Shown here: piece by piece, positions 26,011-33,958 of the stretch
Layout: each line of letters opens with the position of its first letter
Position numbering within the stretch: the first letter of the stretch is position 1
NCBI RefSeq assembly: GCF_900142515.1
Contig: NZ_FRBC01000009.1
Coordinates: 34,296-98,295, forward strand
Length of the DNA stretch: 64,000 nucleotides
Direction: 5' to 3'
Source of the DNA: Pseudoselenomonas ruminantium
Lineage (GTDB): Bacteria; Bacillota; Negativicutes; Selenomonadales; Selenomonadaceae
Translations under genes and position numbers: made by a program
Notes under the pieces: generated by a model
Told to the model about the DNA's origin: nothing
Seen by the model: the letters and a program-made list of their open reading frames with translations, nothing else
The model's database searches: none

Positions 26011-26670
26011 ATGGATGTCAACATGATTTCTTCTTTGTCGCAACAGACCGCAGCGGTGAAGGCTAACTATACGAAGACCACCACCACCACGACAAATGAT
26101 GCGACAAAGGAAACCACAACCACGACCAGCGAGGCTTTTTCGGTGGATATTTCCGCTGAAGCAAAGAAAGCTTCAACGGCTATGGACAAGCTTACCAGTG
26201 AGCAGGTTGACGCTTTGCAGGATGGCATCAACAAGAGCTATCAGCTGATGATCAAGACACTCACGGAGCAGAACGCCAAATTGCAAGGTTATCTCGATGA
26301 AGGCATCGGCAAGCTGAATTTTGACGGTATCCTGTTCGGCACGGATAAGTTTGCCCTGCCGCCTGTAGGCACGACTCCGGAAGAGGCCGCAGAGGCCATT
26401 GGCGAGGGCGGTGCGTATTCGGTTGATAGTGTGGCCAGCCGCATCATGGACATGGCGACAGCTATTGCCGGCAATGATCCGGAGAAACTGAAGATGATGC
26501 AGGACGCTGTGGAAGAAGGGTTCAAGCAGGCTGGTATCACTTGGAAGGACGCGATGGGGCAGGACGAGATGCCACAGATCACCAAGGATACGCATGCTGA
26601 GATCACCAATCGCTTTGATAAGCTCTATGAGCAGATGGGCGTGAAGCAGTCGGCGAAAATGGAAGAATGA
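26011..26670 (+). CDS. Orphan protein with FlgM-like N-terminal motif, possibly DUF5610-like
   Basis: ATGs occur at 26005 and 26011. AAGGAGG at 25995-26001 is only three bases from the first and nine from the second, so 26011 is chosen (219 residues). There is no signal peptide. Residues 20-41 are a Thr-rich flexible stretch, followed by FSVDISAEAKKAS (V45, I47, S48), which resembles the FlgM motif DKIEISSAAKEM. The C-terminal half (SVASRIMDMATAIAGNDPEK, VEEGFKQAG, ITKDTHAEITNRFD) resembles a widespread domain of unknown function, perhaps DUF5610. It is transcribed alone, with a sigma-28-like promoter and its own terminator. Confidence 0.75.
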   Translation: MDVNMISSLSQQTAAVKANYTKTTTTTTNDATKETTTTTSEAFSVDISAEAKKASTAMDKLTSEQVDALQDGINKSYQLMIKTLTEQNAKLQGYLDEGIGKLNFDGILFGTDKFALPPVGTTPEEAAEAIGEGGAYSVDSVASRIMDMATAIAGNDPEKLKMMQDAVEEGFKQAGITWKDAMGQDEMPQITKDTHAEITNRFDKLYEQMGVKQSAKMEE

Positions 26671-26678
26671 TTACAGGC

Positions 26679-26717
26679 TTAGCGGTCGCTATGTGGAAAT
26701 GGCGGCCGCTTTTTTAG
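26679..26717 (+). terminator. Terminator after the orphan gene at 26011
   Basis: AGCGGTCGC pairs with GCGGCCGCT (one G-T pair) across a loop, followed by six T. Confidence 0.75.
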
Positions 26718-26720
26718 TTT

Positions 26721-27105
26721 TTGGACAGGATGTATCAGCGTGGGTTGCTTGATGTGAGACAGAGGCATTTAAGCGATTCTTTGCTGGCACATCTGGATTC
26801 CCTGATTTCAAGAAAAAAGCGCGTCATGATGTTAAACTGTATTTTCCTCGTAACAATAAGGGTGATTGGAAAATATGGCGGTAACCGTCAGCGATGGCAG
26901 AGTTTTCAAGAATATCAATAAGGGGTTGAAGGTCAAACGATTGGAGAAGCGACTTCGGAGAGAGCAGAGGCACCTTAGTCGTAAATATGAGTTCAGGAAA
27001 AAGAAAGGTGGTAAAACTGCTACTGCCTCTGCAAACATAGATAAGCAAAAGTTAAAGGTGCATCGGGAAGTTGAAAGATTCTATCCAAGCGCTAAAACTT
27101 GCTAG
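26721..27105 (+). pseudogene. Relic of an IS200/IS605- or IS607-type tnpB gene
   Basis: Two reading frames together recall TnpB. One frame gives SGFPDFKKKARHDVKLYFPR and then NNKGDWKIWR before a stop. The other, from 26866, gives TVSDGRVFKNINKGLKVKRL and then EKRLRREQRHLSRKYEFRKK, followed by KVHREVE. This is the FKKK, VSDG and LEKRLRR-QRxLSRK order of the middle of TnpB proteins. The RuvC and zinc-finger portions after it are absent and the frame is broken, so it is a decayed fragment. The DUF2325 gene begins just downstream. Confidence 0.7.
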
Positions 27106-27158
27106 GTTTGCGGGCATATACACTTTTGTTTATGTTTTTAGTAGCAGAATGGAAACGA

Positions 27159-27728
27159 ATGCCCCAGACAAATCCCCGCAAGGGTGTGTTGAAACGACTG
27201 GCTGAATTGGAGAAGCTTTGTGAAGGGTTGACGGTTCAGGTGGAGGAACTGACGGCAGAACGTAATCGGTATCGGGAAAACTACGAAGATACGCTGGTGG
27301 AAAATATCCGTTTGCAAGAAAAGCTGACGGAAATCCGGGAACGGCTGCGGCAATATGAGCCTTTGGAGGTGAAGGAGACCGTGCCGATGGAGGTGGCTTC
27401 AGCTGACACGCTGGTGGCCGTGGAGGAGAGCCTGGCCGTTGACTGTTTCGCTGACCTGCCGCTGAAGGTGGCGGTGATTGGCGGCACGGATGCCTGGCAG
27501 GCGAAGGTCATGGAGCGCCATCCGGGGTTCAAGGTCATTGGCAGCAGCAAGAATTTTGACCGGGATAAGCTCAGCGGCACGGATATCCTGGTCATCAACA
27601 CCAATGCTGTATCCCATGCCTGCACGCAAAAGGCGAAAGGCGAAGTGGACAGAGGAACCGAGGTGCTCACCATCTCGACCAACAATCTGGATATCCTGGA
27701 CAAGAAGATCATGGCGATACTGGCGTGA
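27159..27728 (+). CDS. DUF2325 domain protein with N-terminal coiled coil
   Basis: This 189-residue protein (start uncertain) has an N-terminal coiled coil (about 5-70, with VLKRLAELEKLCEGLTVQVE and ENIRLQEKLTEIRERLRQYE). A C-terminal DUF2325 domain follows: PLKVAVIGGTDAWQAKV, HPGFKVIGSSKNFDRDK, DILVINTNAVSHACTQKAK, ISTNNLDIL. The domain is found in Firmicutes and has no firm function. No strong ribosome site is visible: ATG 27159 has GGAAACGA before it, and in-frame ATGs at 27099 and 27132 are alternatives. The tnpB relic directly upstream may have removed the original 5' region. Confidence 0.75.
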   Translation: MPQTNPRKGVLKRLAELEKLCEGLTVQVEELTAERNRYRENYEDTLVENIRLQEKLTEIRERLRQYEPLEVKETVPMEVASADTLVAVEESLAVDCFADLPLKVAVIGGTDAWQAKVMERHPGFKVIGSSKNFDRDKLSGTDILVINTNAVSHACTQKAKGEVDRGTEVLTISTNNLDILDKKIMAILA

Positions 27729-27741
27729 TGGCCGCCATACA

Positions 27742-27783
27742 GCCAAGCCCCTTTCGCACTGCGCAGGCGAAGGGGGCTTTGTA
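27742..27783 (+). terminator. Terminator after the DUF2325 gene
   Basis: AGCCCCTTTCGC pairs with GCGAAGGGGGCT (one bulge), followed by TTGTAT. Stable stem, weak T tract. Confidence 0.6.
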
Positions 27784-27848
27784 TCTGCCTTTATGGATTT
27801 TGCCTGCTGAATATGATAAGATTAAGTGACACAGAGGAGGGAAAATCC

Positions 27849-28217
27849 ATGAAAAGAATCCTGATGTTCCTGAAATTGTTCCGTTATGACCTGCTGGTGA
27901 TGCTGGTGGCCTTGAAGCACCGGGATACGCCGAAGAATGTGAAGGGGCTGTTGCTGGCGGCAATCTTATATCTGGTAAGTCCTATCGATCTGCTTCCGGA
28001 TGCCATTCCTTTGGCTGGCATCATTGATGATGCGGTGATCGTACCCACGGCCATCATGGGGCTGACGAATATGCTGCCTGGTCATGTGCGTCATTATGCT
28101 GAGGACCAGGCGGGGAAGATGCTGCGCTATATGCCGGCCATTCTGGCGGCGACTACCCTGTTTGTCGTCTGCTGGCTGGGACTTATCGTGTACGGACTTT
28201 ATAAGTTGATTTTTTGA
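27849..28217 (+). CDS. DUF1232 (YkvA-like) membrane protein
   Basis: The 122-residue protein contains the DUF1232 core GLLLAAILYLVSPIDLLPDA followed by IPLAGIIDDAVIV, a helix pair with the SPxDLxPD signature. A further C-terminal membrane helix is present (about 96-116). Function is unknown. The start at 27849 has GGAGGGAAAA before it, and an in-frame ATG at 27813 lacks support. The topB gene starts seven bases after its stop, so the two are probably co-transcribed. Confidence 0.85.
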   Translation: MKRILMFLKLFRYDLLVMLVALKHRDTPKNVKGLLLAAILYLVSPIDLLPDAIPLAGIIDDAVIVPTAIMGLTNMLPGHVRHYAEDQAGKMLRYMPAILAATTLFVVCWLGLIVYGLYKLIF

Positions 28218-28224
28218 GGTGTAA

Positions 28225-30717
28225 GTGAAATTGCGTTTATATATTGCCGAGAAGCCCAGCATGGGCAGGGAAATTGCCAAGTGCCTGAAGGGGCCGGTGC
28301 GCCGCTGTGATGGGTATCTGGAAACCGGGGAAGGCGTGGTGACCTGGCTCTTTGGCCATATCCTGCGGCAGGCGGAGCCGGATGAGTATGATCCGAAGTA
28401 CAAAAGATGGCGGGCGGAGGATCTGCCGATCATCCCGCAGCAGTGGAAGCTTTTCGTGGATAAATCCTGCGAAAAGCAGTTTGCCATCGTCAAGGGGCTG
28501 ATCGACCGCTGTGATGAAATCGTGCATGGCGGTGACCCTGACCGTGAGGGGCAGTTGTTGGTCGATGAGGTGCTGGATTATCTGGGCAATAAGAAGCCGG
28601 TCAAGCGCATCCTGCTCAATGCCTTGGATGAAGCCAGCATCAAGAAGGCCAATGCCAATCTGCGGGAGAACAGCGAGTTCTTCAATCTCAAGCAGTCGGC
28701 ACTGGCTCGGGCGCGGGCGGACTGGCTTATCGGCATGAATCTGTCACGGGCCTATACGCTGGCGGCCCGCCGGGCCGGCCATGACAAGCTGGTGCTGCCC
28801 ATCGGCCGGGTGAAGACGCCGACGCTGTCGCTCGTGGTGCGGCGGGAGCGGGAAATCGAGAATTTCAAGCCCGTGGATTACTATACCATCAAGGCGGAAT
28901 TTGCCCATGCAAACGGCATTTTTGCCGCGCAGTGGAAGCCCAAGGATACCATGGCGGGACTGGATAGCGAGAACCGCCTGATCGACAAGAAGATTGCCGA
29001 GGCCAAGCTGGCTGAGTTCCAGCAGGAGCCGCGGGAAGGTGTCATCTCTGCCTATCAGAAGACAAAGAAGCAGGAGCCGCAGCCCCTGCCCTTTTCCCTG
29101 TCCTCCTTGCAGGTGCTGGCAGGCAAGATGTTTGGCTATGCTCCGCAGGTGGTTCTCGATACGGCCCAGAAGCTCTACGAGAAGAAGCTTACGACGTATC
29201 CCCGTTCGGACTGTGAATATCTGCCGACCAACCAGTTCGGCGATGCCACGAAAATCATCACGAATCTGGCGCAGGCCGGGGATGAACGCCTGGCGGGCTG
29301 GACAAGCGGCGTGGATACGAAAAGCAAGAGCCGGGCTTGGAACGACAAGAAGATTTCGGCCCATCATGCCATTATCCCGACCACGGTCAAAGCCGATATG
29401 CTGATGATGACCACGGAGGAACGCAATCTCTATTTCCTGATCGCCCGCGGCTATATGGCCCAGTTCTATCCGGTGCATCTCTATGACCAGACCAAGGTGG
29501 AGGTCACCTATAAGGATGAACTCTTCACGGCCAGCGGCCGCACGGAACGGGATTTGGGCTGGAAGGTCATGTATCAGGCGGCGAAGAAAAAAGCCGCCGC
29601 TGATGATAATGACAGTGACAATGAGAATGAGGAAAGTGACGGCACTCTGCCGGTCATGAAGAAAAAGGACAGCGTCACCTATGAGAAGGGCGCGATGACC
29701 CAGCGGGCTACCAAGCCGCCGGTGCGGTTCACGGAGTCCACGCTGCTGGCAGGTATGAAGGAAATCCACAAATATGTGAAGAATCCTGAAGCCAAGAAAC
29801 AGTTGAAGGATGTCTATGGTATCGGCACAGAAGCGACCCGCGCGACGATCATCGAAGATCTGGTCAAGCGCAAGTTCATGCAGAAGCAGGGCAAGAAAAA
29901 GTATCTCGTGCCCACGCCAGCGGCCTATCTGCTCGTTGATGCCCTGCCCGATGAAATGACCTATCCCGATTCCACGGCCATTTGGGAGGATAAGCTCCAT
30001 TCCATGTCGGAAGGCGATGGCACGCTCGACGAATTCCTGCGCGGTCAGATCGAGTTTACGAAGAAGCTCTGCAGCAAGGCGGGCAACGCGCAGATGGAAG
30101 TCACGGGGGAAAATGTCTGCCCCCGCTGTCATAGCGGTGTGCTGACGCAGCGCAAGGGTAAGAATGGCCTGTTCTGGGGGTGTTCCAACTATCCGAAATG
30201 CCGCATGACCTGCAATGACAAGGACGGCAAACCGGATTTCGAGGATGCCAAGGCACGTTTGGCAAGGAGTCCCCGTACCAATGCGCCTGCGGCAGTGTCG
30301 GCCAGCCAGCTGGCACGGCAAGGCGGGGCAGCTGGATACAGGCCCAGACAGGCTGCCACGGTGGCGTATGCGCAAAGTGACAACGGCCCCAGTGCGCAGG
30401 ATATGGCGGATTTGAATTCTCTGTTTGCGGCGGCTGACTATGAGGCGCAGATGGCGGCGGATATGGCCAGTTATCAAGCTTCGCAATCAGGCCGCGGCTG
30501 GCAGGACTGGGGGGATAAGCCCAAATACTCGGCCAGCCCGCTGGAAAAAGCGGCAAAAGAAAAGACACAGGCGGATGATAAATACCTGTGTCCTAAGTGC
30601 CGGGAAGGGCATCTGCGTTTGATACGCGGCAAGAACGGCGCCTTTTGGGGTTGCACCAATTATCCCCGCTGTACGGCGACATTCGATGACAGCAAAGGGG
30701 CACCATTATTAAGTTGA
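28225..30717 (+). CDS. topB: DNA topoisomerase III
   Basis: The 830-residue type IA topoisomerase relaxes and decatenates DNA. It starts at a GTG preceded by GAGGTG. An N-terminal Toprim domain (LRLYIAEKPSMGREIAKCLK, HGGDPDREGQLLVDEVL) precedes the breakage-reunion domain with the active tyrosine in TTYPRSDCEYL (Tyr325). Two Cys4 zinc ribbons end the protein: CPRCHSGVLTQRKGKNGLFW with GCSNYPKC, and CPKCREGHLRLIRGKNGAFW with GCTNYPRC. They are separated by a low-complexity linker. It belongs to the long, zinc-ribbon-bearing Firmicute form. Confidence 0.93.
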   Translation: MKLRLYIAEKPSMGREIAKCLKGPVRRCDGYLETGEGVVTWLFGHILRQAEPDEYDPKYKRWRAEDLPIIPQQWKLFVDKSCEKQFAIVKGLIDRCDEIVHGGDPDREGQLLVDEVLDYLGNKKPVKRILLNALDEASIKKANANLRENSEFFNLKQSALARARADWLIGMNLSRAYTLAARRAGHDKLVLPIGRVKTPTLSLVVRREREIENFKPVDYYTIKAEFAHANGIFAAQWKPKDTMAGLDSENRLIDKKIAEAKLAEFQQEPREGVISAYQKTKKQEPQPLPFSLSSLQVLAGKMFGYAPQVVLDTAQKLYEKKLTTYPRSDCEYLPTNQFGDATKIITNLAQAGDERLAGWTSGVDTKSKSRAWNDKKISAHHAIIPTTVKADMLMMTTEERNLYFLIARGYMAQFYPVHLYDQTKVEVTYKDELFTASGRTERDLGWKVMYQAAKKKAAADDNDSDNENEESDGTLPVMKKKDSVTYEKGAMTQRATKPPVRFTESTLLAGMKEIHKYVKNPEAKKQLKDVYGIGTEATRATIIEDLVKRKFMQKQGKKKYLVPTPAAYLLVDALPDEMTYPDSTAIWEDKLHSMSEGDGTLDEFLRGQIEFTKKLCSKAGNAQMEVTGENVCPRCHSGVLTQRKGKNGLFWGCSNYPKCRMTCNDKDGKPDFEDAKARLARSPRTNAPAAVSASQLARQGGAAGYRPRQAATVAYAQSDNGPSAQDMADLNSLFAAADYEAQMAADMASYQASQSGRGWQDWGDKPKYSASPLEKAAKEKTQADDKYLCPKCREGHLRLIRGKNGAFWGCTNYPRCTATFDDSKGAPLLS

Positions 30718-30783
30718 TGCTTATGGGCAGACGGGGGGCATAGTCTTATATTGCCCTCCGGCTTTATGCCTCGAACAGATACG

Positions 30784-32382
30784 TTAAAAGTTTATTTCGC
30801 ATTCGAACAAGCGGTTCCAAGGATGGGAGATATGGAGTTTGTCTAAGGAGAGGCCTGCGGGCAGGGTAATGTTCTGCCGGGCAAATTCCTGCATCCATTC
30901 GGTGCCTTGTTGGGCGGCGAAGTCTCTGGCTCCGTCGAGGTTGCCGGTCTGCTGGTTGTAGCCTGGATGGCTCCATACAGCACCGCCGAGCTTCTGGCGG
31001 ACGTTGGCCTGATAACCCCATTCTTCGAGGTAGCGGGTGAGCATGAGTTCATCCCGCGCCTGTTTGTCCATCCATTTGGTGAGCAGGCCCGTGCCAATCA
31101 GGAAACCGGTCGTGTTGGTGGCGGTGTTCCAGCCGCCATAGGCCTGCAGTTTGAACTGCAGGCCTTTTTTGTGCAGTTCGTTCATCAGGGCATTGTCGGC
31201 TCCATTGCCGTAGGCGATATCGGCAACCGCTACAGGATAGCCTTTGTCGACAAAGCCCTGGACCAGGTTCACAAAAGGCTTGGTGCCTTTGCGGGGCTTG
31301 GTGGTATTGGCAGGGGAATTGGCTTCATAAGTCCTGCCGTCGGGATTGGTGTTGATGGTCAGCACCAGCTCGGCGCGCTGCGGGTCAGGCACGCGCATGC
31401 CGCCAGCGGCGATGATGGTATTATCCACATCGGTGCCGATTTCCTCGTTGCAATAACTCGGGATGGTCTTGGGGCCCTTGCCGGTATTATAAGCCGTGTA
31501 GATGAAGGGGATGTCCCAGCGATCGTCACAGATGGCCCGGCACATCATGACCATGCCGAGTTCGTCGGCGCCGGAGGTTATCTGGAATCTGGTCTTGTCC
31601 AGTTTTTGTCCGTATTCCCGGAGATGGCGGGTTTCGTAGTGCGTCTGGGAATAGAGCGCACTGTCATCGCCGCCGAGGAAAAGAAAGGAGAAAATCCCCT
31701 GTCCGGTTAGATCGATCAGTGCCTGGTTGGCCTGATAATTGAGCTCGTGGCGATGGGTCCAGTCTTCCATGGCAGCAGGGACGATCTCTTGTTCCAAGCG
31801 TATCAGTTCCCGCTTTTCCTTTTTGGAGGCCTTTCCCATTTCCGCTTTATCGCGAAGCATGCTGTAGTCGCGAAGCTTCACGGCGTTCTGCTGGTAGAGT
31901 GCTGGTTCCATGCCGTTGCCGGAGTGCGTGGCAGTCAGCAGGGTGCGCAGGATGGTGCCAAAACCATAGACAGGCAGGCGGGGATGGTCTGCATGGAAGG
32001 TACGGAACCGATTTACCCGTTCGCTGATGGTTTCCTGAGTCAGCTCATGATTGCGGGAAGCGACCAGACTGCCATAGAGCATGGCATCTGTGGAGACAAC
32101 CGCTGCTTTGGCCCCGCGGGCATTTTCATCCAGCCATTGCCAAAGCCCGTCCGGATTACCGGGTTGTTCCCTGGTGCCCAGCAATTCCTCTGGCGGGACG
32201 ACAACCTTATAGCCCAGTTTTTCCGCAACCTGACGGGTTTCCTTGTCCGTGATGGGGCGGTTGTCCAGCGGCACGAACAGGATTTTCTTTTCCTGAGCGG
32301 GCGGAGCGGCTTTCAAAGGCGACAATTGGGGAATGAATGCCAGCGTTATGGTGAGTGCGATCAGCATAAAAAACTTTTTCAT
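30784..32382 (-). CDS. DUF4127 family secreted protein
   Basis: The 532-residue protein starts with a signal peptide (MKKFFMLIALTITLAFIPQL, with a likely cut after LKAA). DUF4127 features follow: ILFVPLDNRPITDKETRQVA near the mature N-terminus, STDAMLYGSLVASRN, LFLGGDDSALYSQTHYE, SGADELGMVMMCRA and VAVADIAYGNGADNALM. The family is common in Firmicutes and has no proven function. The aspartates resemble a metal-dependent hydrolase, which is inference. The start at 32382 has AAAGGAGGT before it. Longer versions run through the divergent promoter region. Confidence 0.85.
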   Translation of the reverse strand: MKKFFMLIALTITLAFIPQLSPLKAAPPAQEKKILFVPLDNRPITDKETRQVAEKLGYKVVVPPEELLGTREQPGNPDGLWQWLDENARGAKAAVVSTDAMLYGSLVASRNHELTQETISERVNRFRTFHADHPRLPVYGFGTILRTLLTATHSGNGMEPALYQQNAVKLRDYSMLRDKAEMGKASKKEKRELIRLEQEIVPAAMEDWTHRHELNYQANQALIDLTGQGIFSFLFLGGDDSALYSQTHYETRHLREYGQKLDKTRFQITSGADELGMVMMCRAICDDRWDIPFIYTAYNTGKGPKTIPSYCNEEIGTDVDNTIIAAGGMRVPDPQRAELVLTINTNPDGRTYEANSPANTTKPRKGTKPFVNLVQGFVDKGYPVAVADIAYGNGADNALMNELHKKGLQFKLQAYGGWNTATNTTGFLIGTGLLTKWMDKQARDELMLTRYLEEWGYQANVRQKLGGAVWSHPGYNQQTGNLDGARDFAAQQGTEWMQEFARQNITLPAGLSLDKLHISHPWNRLFECEINF

Positions 32383-32620
32383 TACGAAGTACCTCCTTTT
32401 CTCTATATCATACCATTTTTCCCTGCTGTGTAGTAGGATGGTTTTCCTGCTTTTTTCCAACGACAGGATACTTTTCTTCAAAGCGGCTGGTTGTCTGTTT
32501 TTGGTACGAAGTTTTATGCGTAAGTCCATCTTTTGTGGTATAATTCTTTCATAATATATGCGATATTGTTTTGGCCTTTGCGTTGGCAGGGCTTGACAGG
32601 CAGGAAGAAAGGTAAAGGAA

Positions 32621-33856
32621 ATGAATAGATTCATCGAATTAGGCATCCATGAGGCATTGGCATCTGTCCTCGAAAAACAGGGGATTTCCAGCCCCATGCA
32701 GGTGCAGGAGGCGGTTATCCCCAAGGTGGCAGGCGGCGGCAATCTGGTCGCACAGGCACCTACGGGCACGGGCAAAACGCTGGCGTATCTGCTGCCGGCA
32801 CTGCAGAAGATCGACGCAGCTTCCCGTGATGTGCAGGTCGTCATCTTGGCGCCGACTTATGAGCTGGCCATGCAGATCACGAATGTGGCCCGTGACCTGG
32901 CTCAAGGTGCAGAACTGGGCATCAAGGTGCAGGGGCTTATCGGCGGGGCCAATATCACCCGGCAGATGGATAAGCTCAAGGACAAACCGCAGCTGATTGT
33001 GGGGTCGGCAGGCCGTATCCTGGAACTGGCGCAGAAGAACAAACTCAAGCTGCACCAGGTGAAATTGCTGGTGCTGGATGAATTTGACCGGCTCTTTGAT
33101 GACCAGAATATGACCAATACGGCTGCTGTCGTGCGTCTGCTGCCGGAAAACCGTCAGGTTGTCATGGTTTCGGCCACGGCCCCGAAAAAGGCATTGGAGC
33201 GGGCGGACTTCCTGCAGCATCCGGAAATCATCAAGGTGGAGGCAGATCCCCTTGCGCAGAGCCAGCGGGAAAATCTCTATCGCATGACCCCTTTCCGCAG
33301 CAAGGTGGAAACCGTGCGCCATCTGGCACGGCGGCTGGCGGTGAAGCGCGGCCTGGTGTTCATCAACAAGGTCTTTGATGCCGAGCGGATCCTGGCACAG
33401 CTGCGCTATGAGGGCTTCATGGTGGGCACGCTTCTGGGCCATAACAACAAACAGGCACGCCAGAAGGCCATCGCTGATTTCAAGGCAGGCCGCATCAAGC
33501 TGCTTTTATCCACGGATTTGGCAGCCCGGGGGCTCGATATCCCCGATGTGGATTATGTCTTCAATCTGGACCTGCCGGAAAGTGCGGAGGTCTATCTGCA
33601 TCGCGCAGGCCGTACAGCCAGGGCCGGAGCCAAGGGCACGGTCATCACGCTGGCTGACAATAAGGAAGCCTATAAGCTCGAACAGCTCGAAAAGAAGCTG
33701 GGCATTGACTTCAAACCGTTGCAGGGTGGAGCAAAGCCTGCACCGGCCAAGAAGAATGCCTCGAAGAAGGGGAATAATGCTGTGCCGAAAAAGCCTGCTG
33801 TGAAAGCTAAGAAACATACGAATCGGCAGGGAAAAAGACGGGGAACAGCGAAGTAA
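32621..33856 (+). CDS. DEAD-box-type RNA helicase with DEFD motif
   Basis: The 411-residue protein has the Q-motif region (FIELGIHEALASVLEKQGIS), Walker A APTGTGKT at residues 46-53, motif Ia APTYELAMQI, motif II as DEFD rather than DEAD, motif III SAT, and the C-terminal helicase motifs LLLSTDLAARGLDIPDVDYV and HRAGRTARAG. The last 45 residues are a Lys-rich tail likely to bind RNA. It probably unwinds short RNA duplexes in ribosome assembly or decay. A TATAAT at 32539-32544 may be its -10 box. It is divergent from the DUF4127 gene. Confidence 0.92.
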   Translation: MNRFIELGIHEALASVLEKQGISSPMQVQEAVIPKVAGGGNLVAQAPTGTGKTLAYLLPALQKIDAASRDVQVVILAPTYELAMQITNVARDLAQGAELGIKVQGLIGGANITRQMDKLKDKPQLIVGSAGRILELAQKNKLKLHQVKLLVLDEFDRLFDDQNMTNTAAVVRLLPENRQVVMVSATAPKKALERADFLQHPEIIKVEADPLAQSQRENLYRMTPFRSKVETVRHLARRLAVKRGLVFINKVFDAERILAQLRYEGFMVGTLLGHNNKQARQKAIADFKAGRIKLLLSTDLAARGLDIPDVDYVFNLDLPESAEVYLHRAGRTARAGAKGTVITLADNKEAYKLEQLEKKLGIDFKPLQGGAKPAPAKKNASKKGNNAVPKKPAVKAKKHTNRQGKRRGTAK

Positions 33857-33906
33857 ACAAGATAAAAAGAGGGAATAACCTCATCTGTCAGTCCTTTAGG
33901 CGGGCA

Positions 33907-33925
33907 CTTTCCCCAGAGGGGAAAG
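33907..33925. repeat. Possible end of a third short palindromic repeat
   Basis: CTTTCCCC pairs with GGGGAAAG across three bases. The sequence CCAGAGGGGAAAGT resembles the right end of the repeats at 3607 and 17732 and sits 34 bases before a gene start, as they do. The rest of the element is missing or unrecognisable. Confidence 0.35.
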
Positions 33926-33958
33926 TTAAAAAGAAGAATTAAATGGAGGGAATATAAT

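Noticed and set aside
26071..26140. ACC/ACG-rich stretch as a DNA repeat array
   Set aside because: It codes for a Thr-rich linker inside the orphan protein and is not a spacer-repeat array.
28744..30486. 580-codon minus-strand frame opposite topB
   Set aside because: It is antisense to topoisomerase III. Its translation is hydrophobic and repetitive with no start signal.
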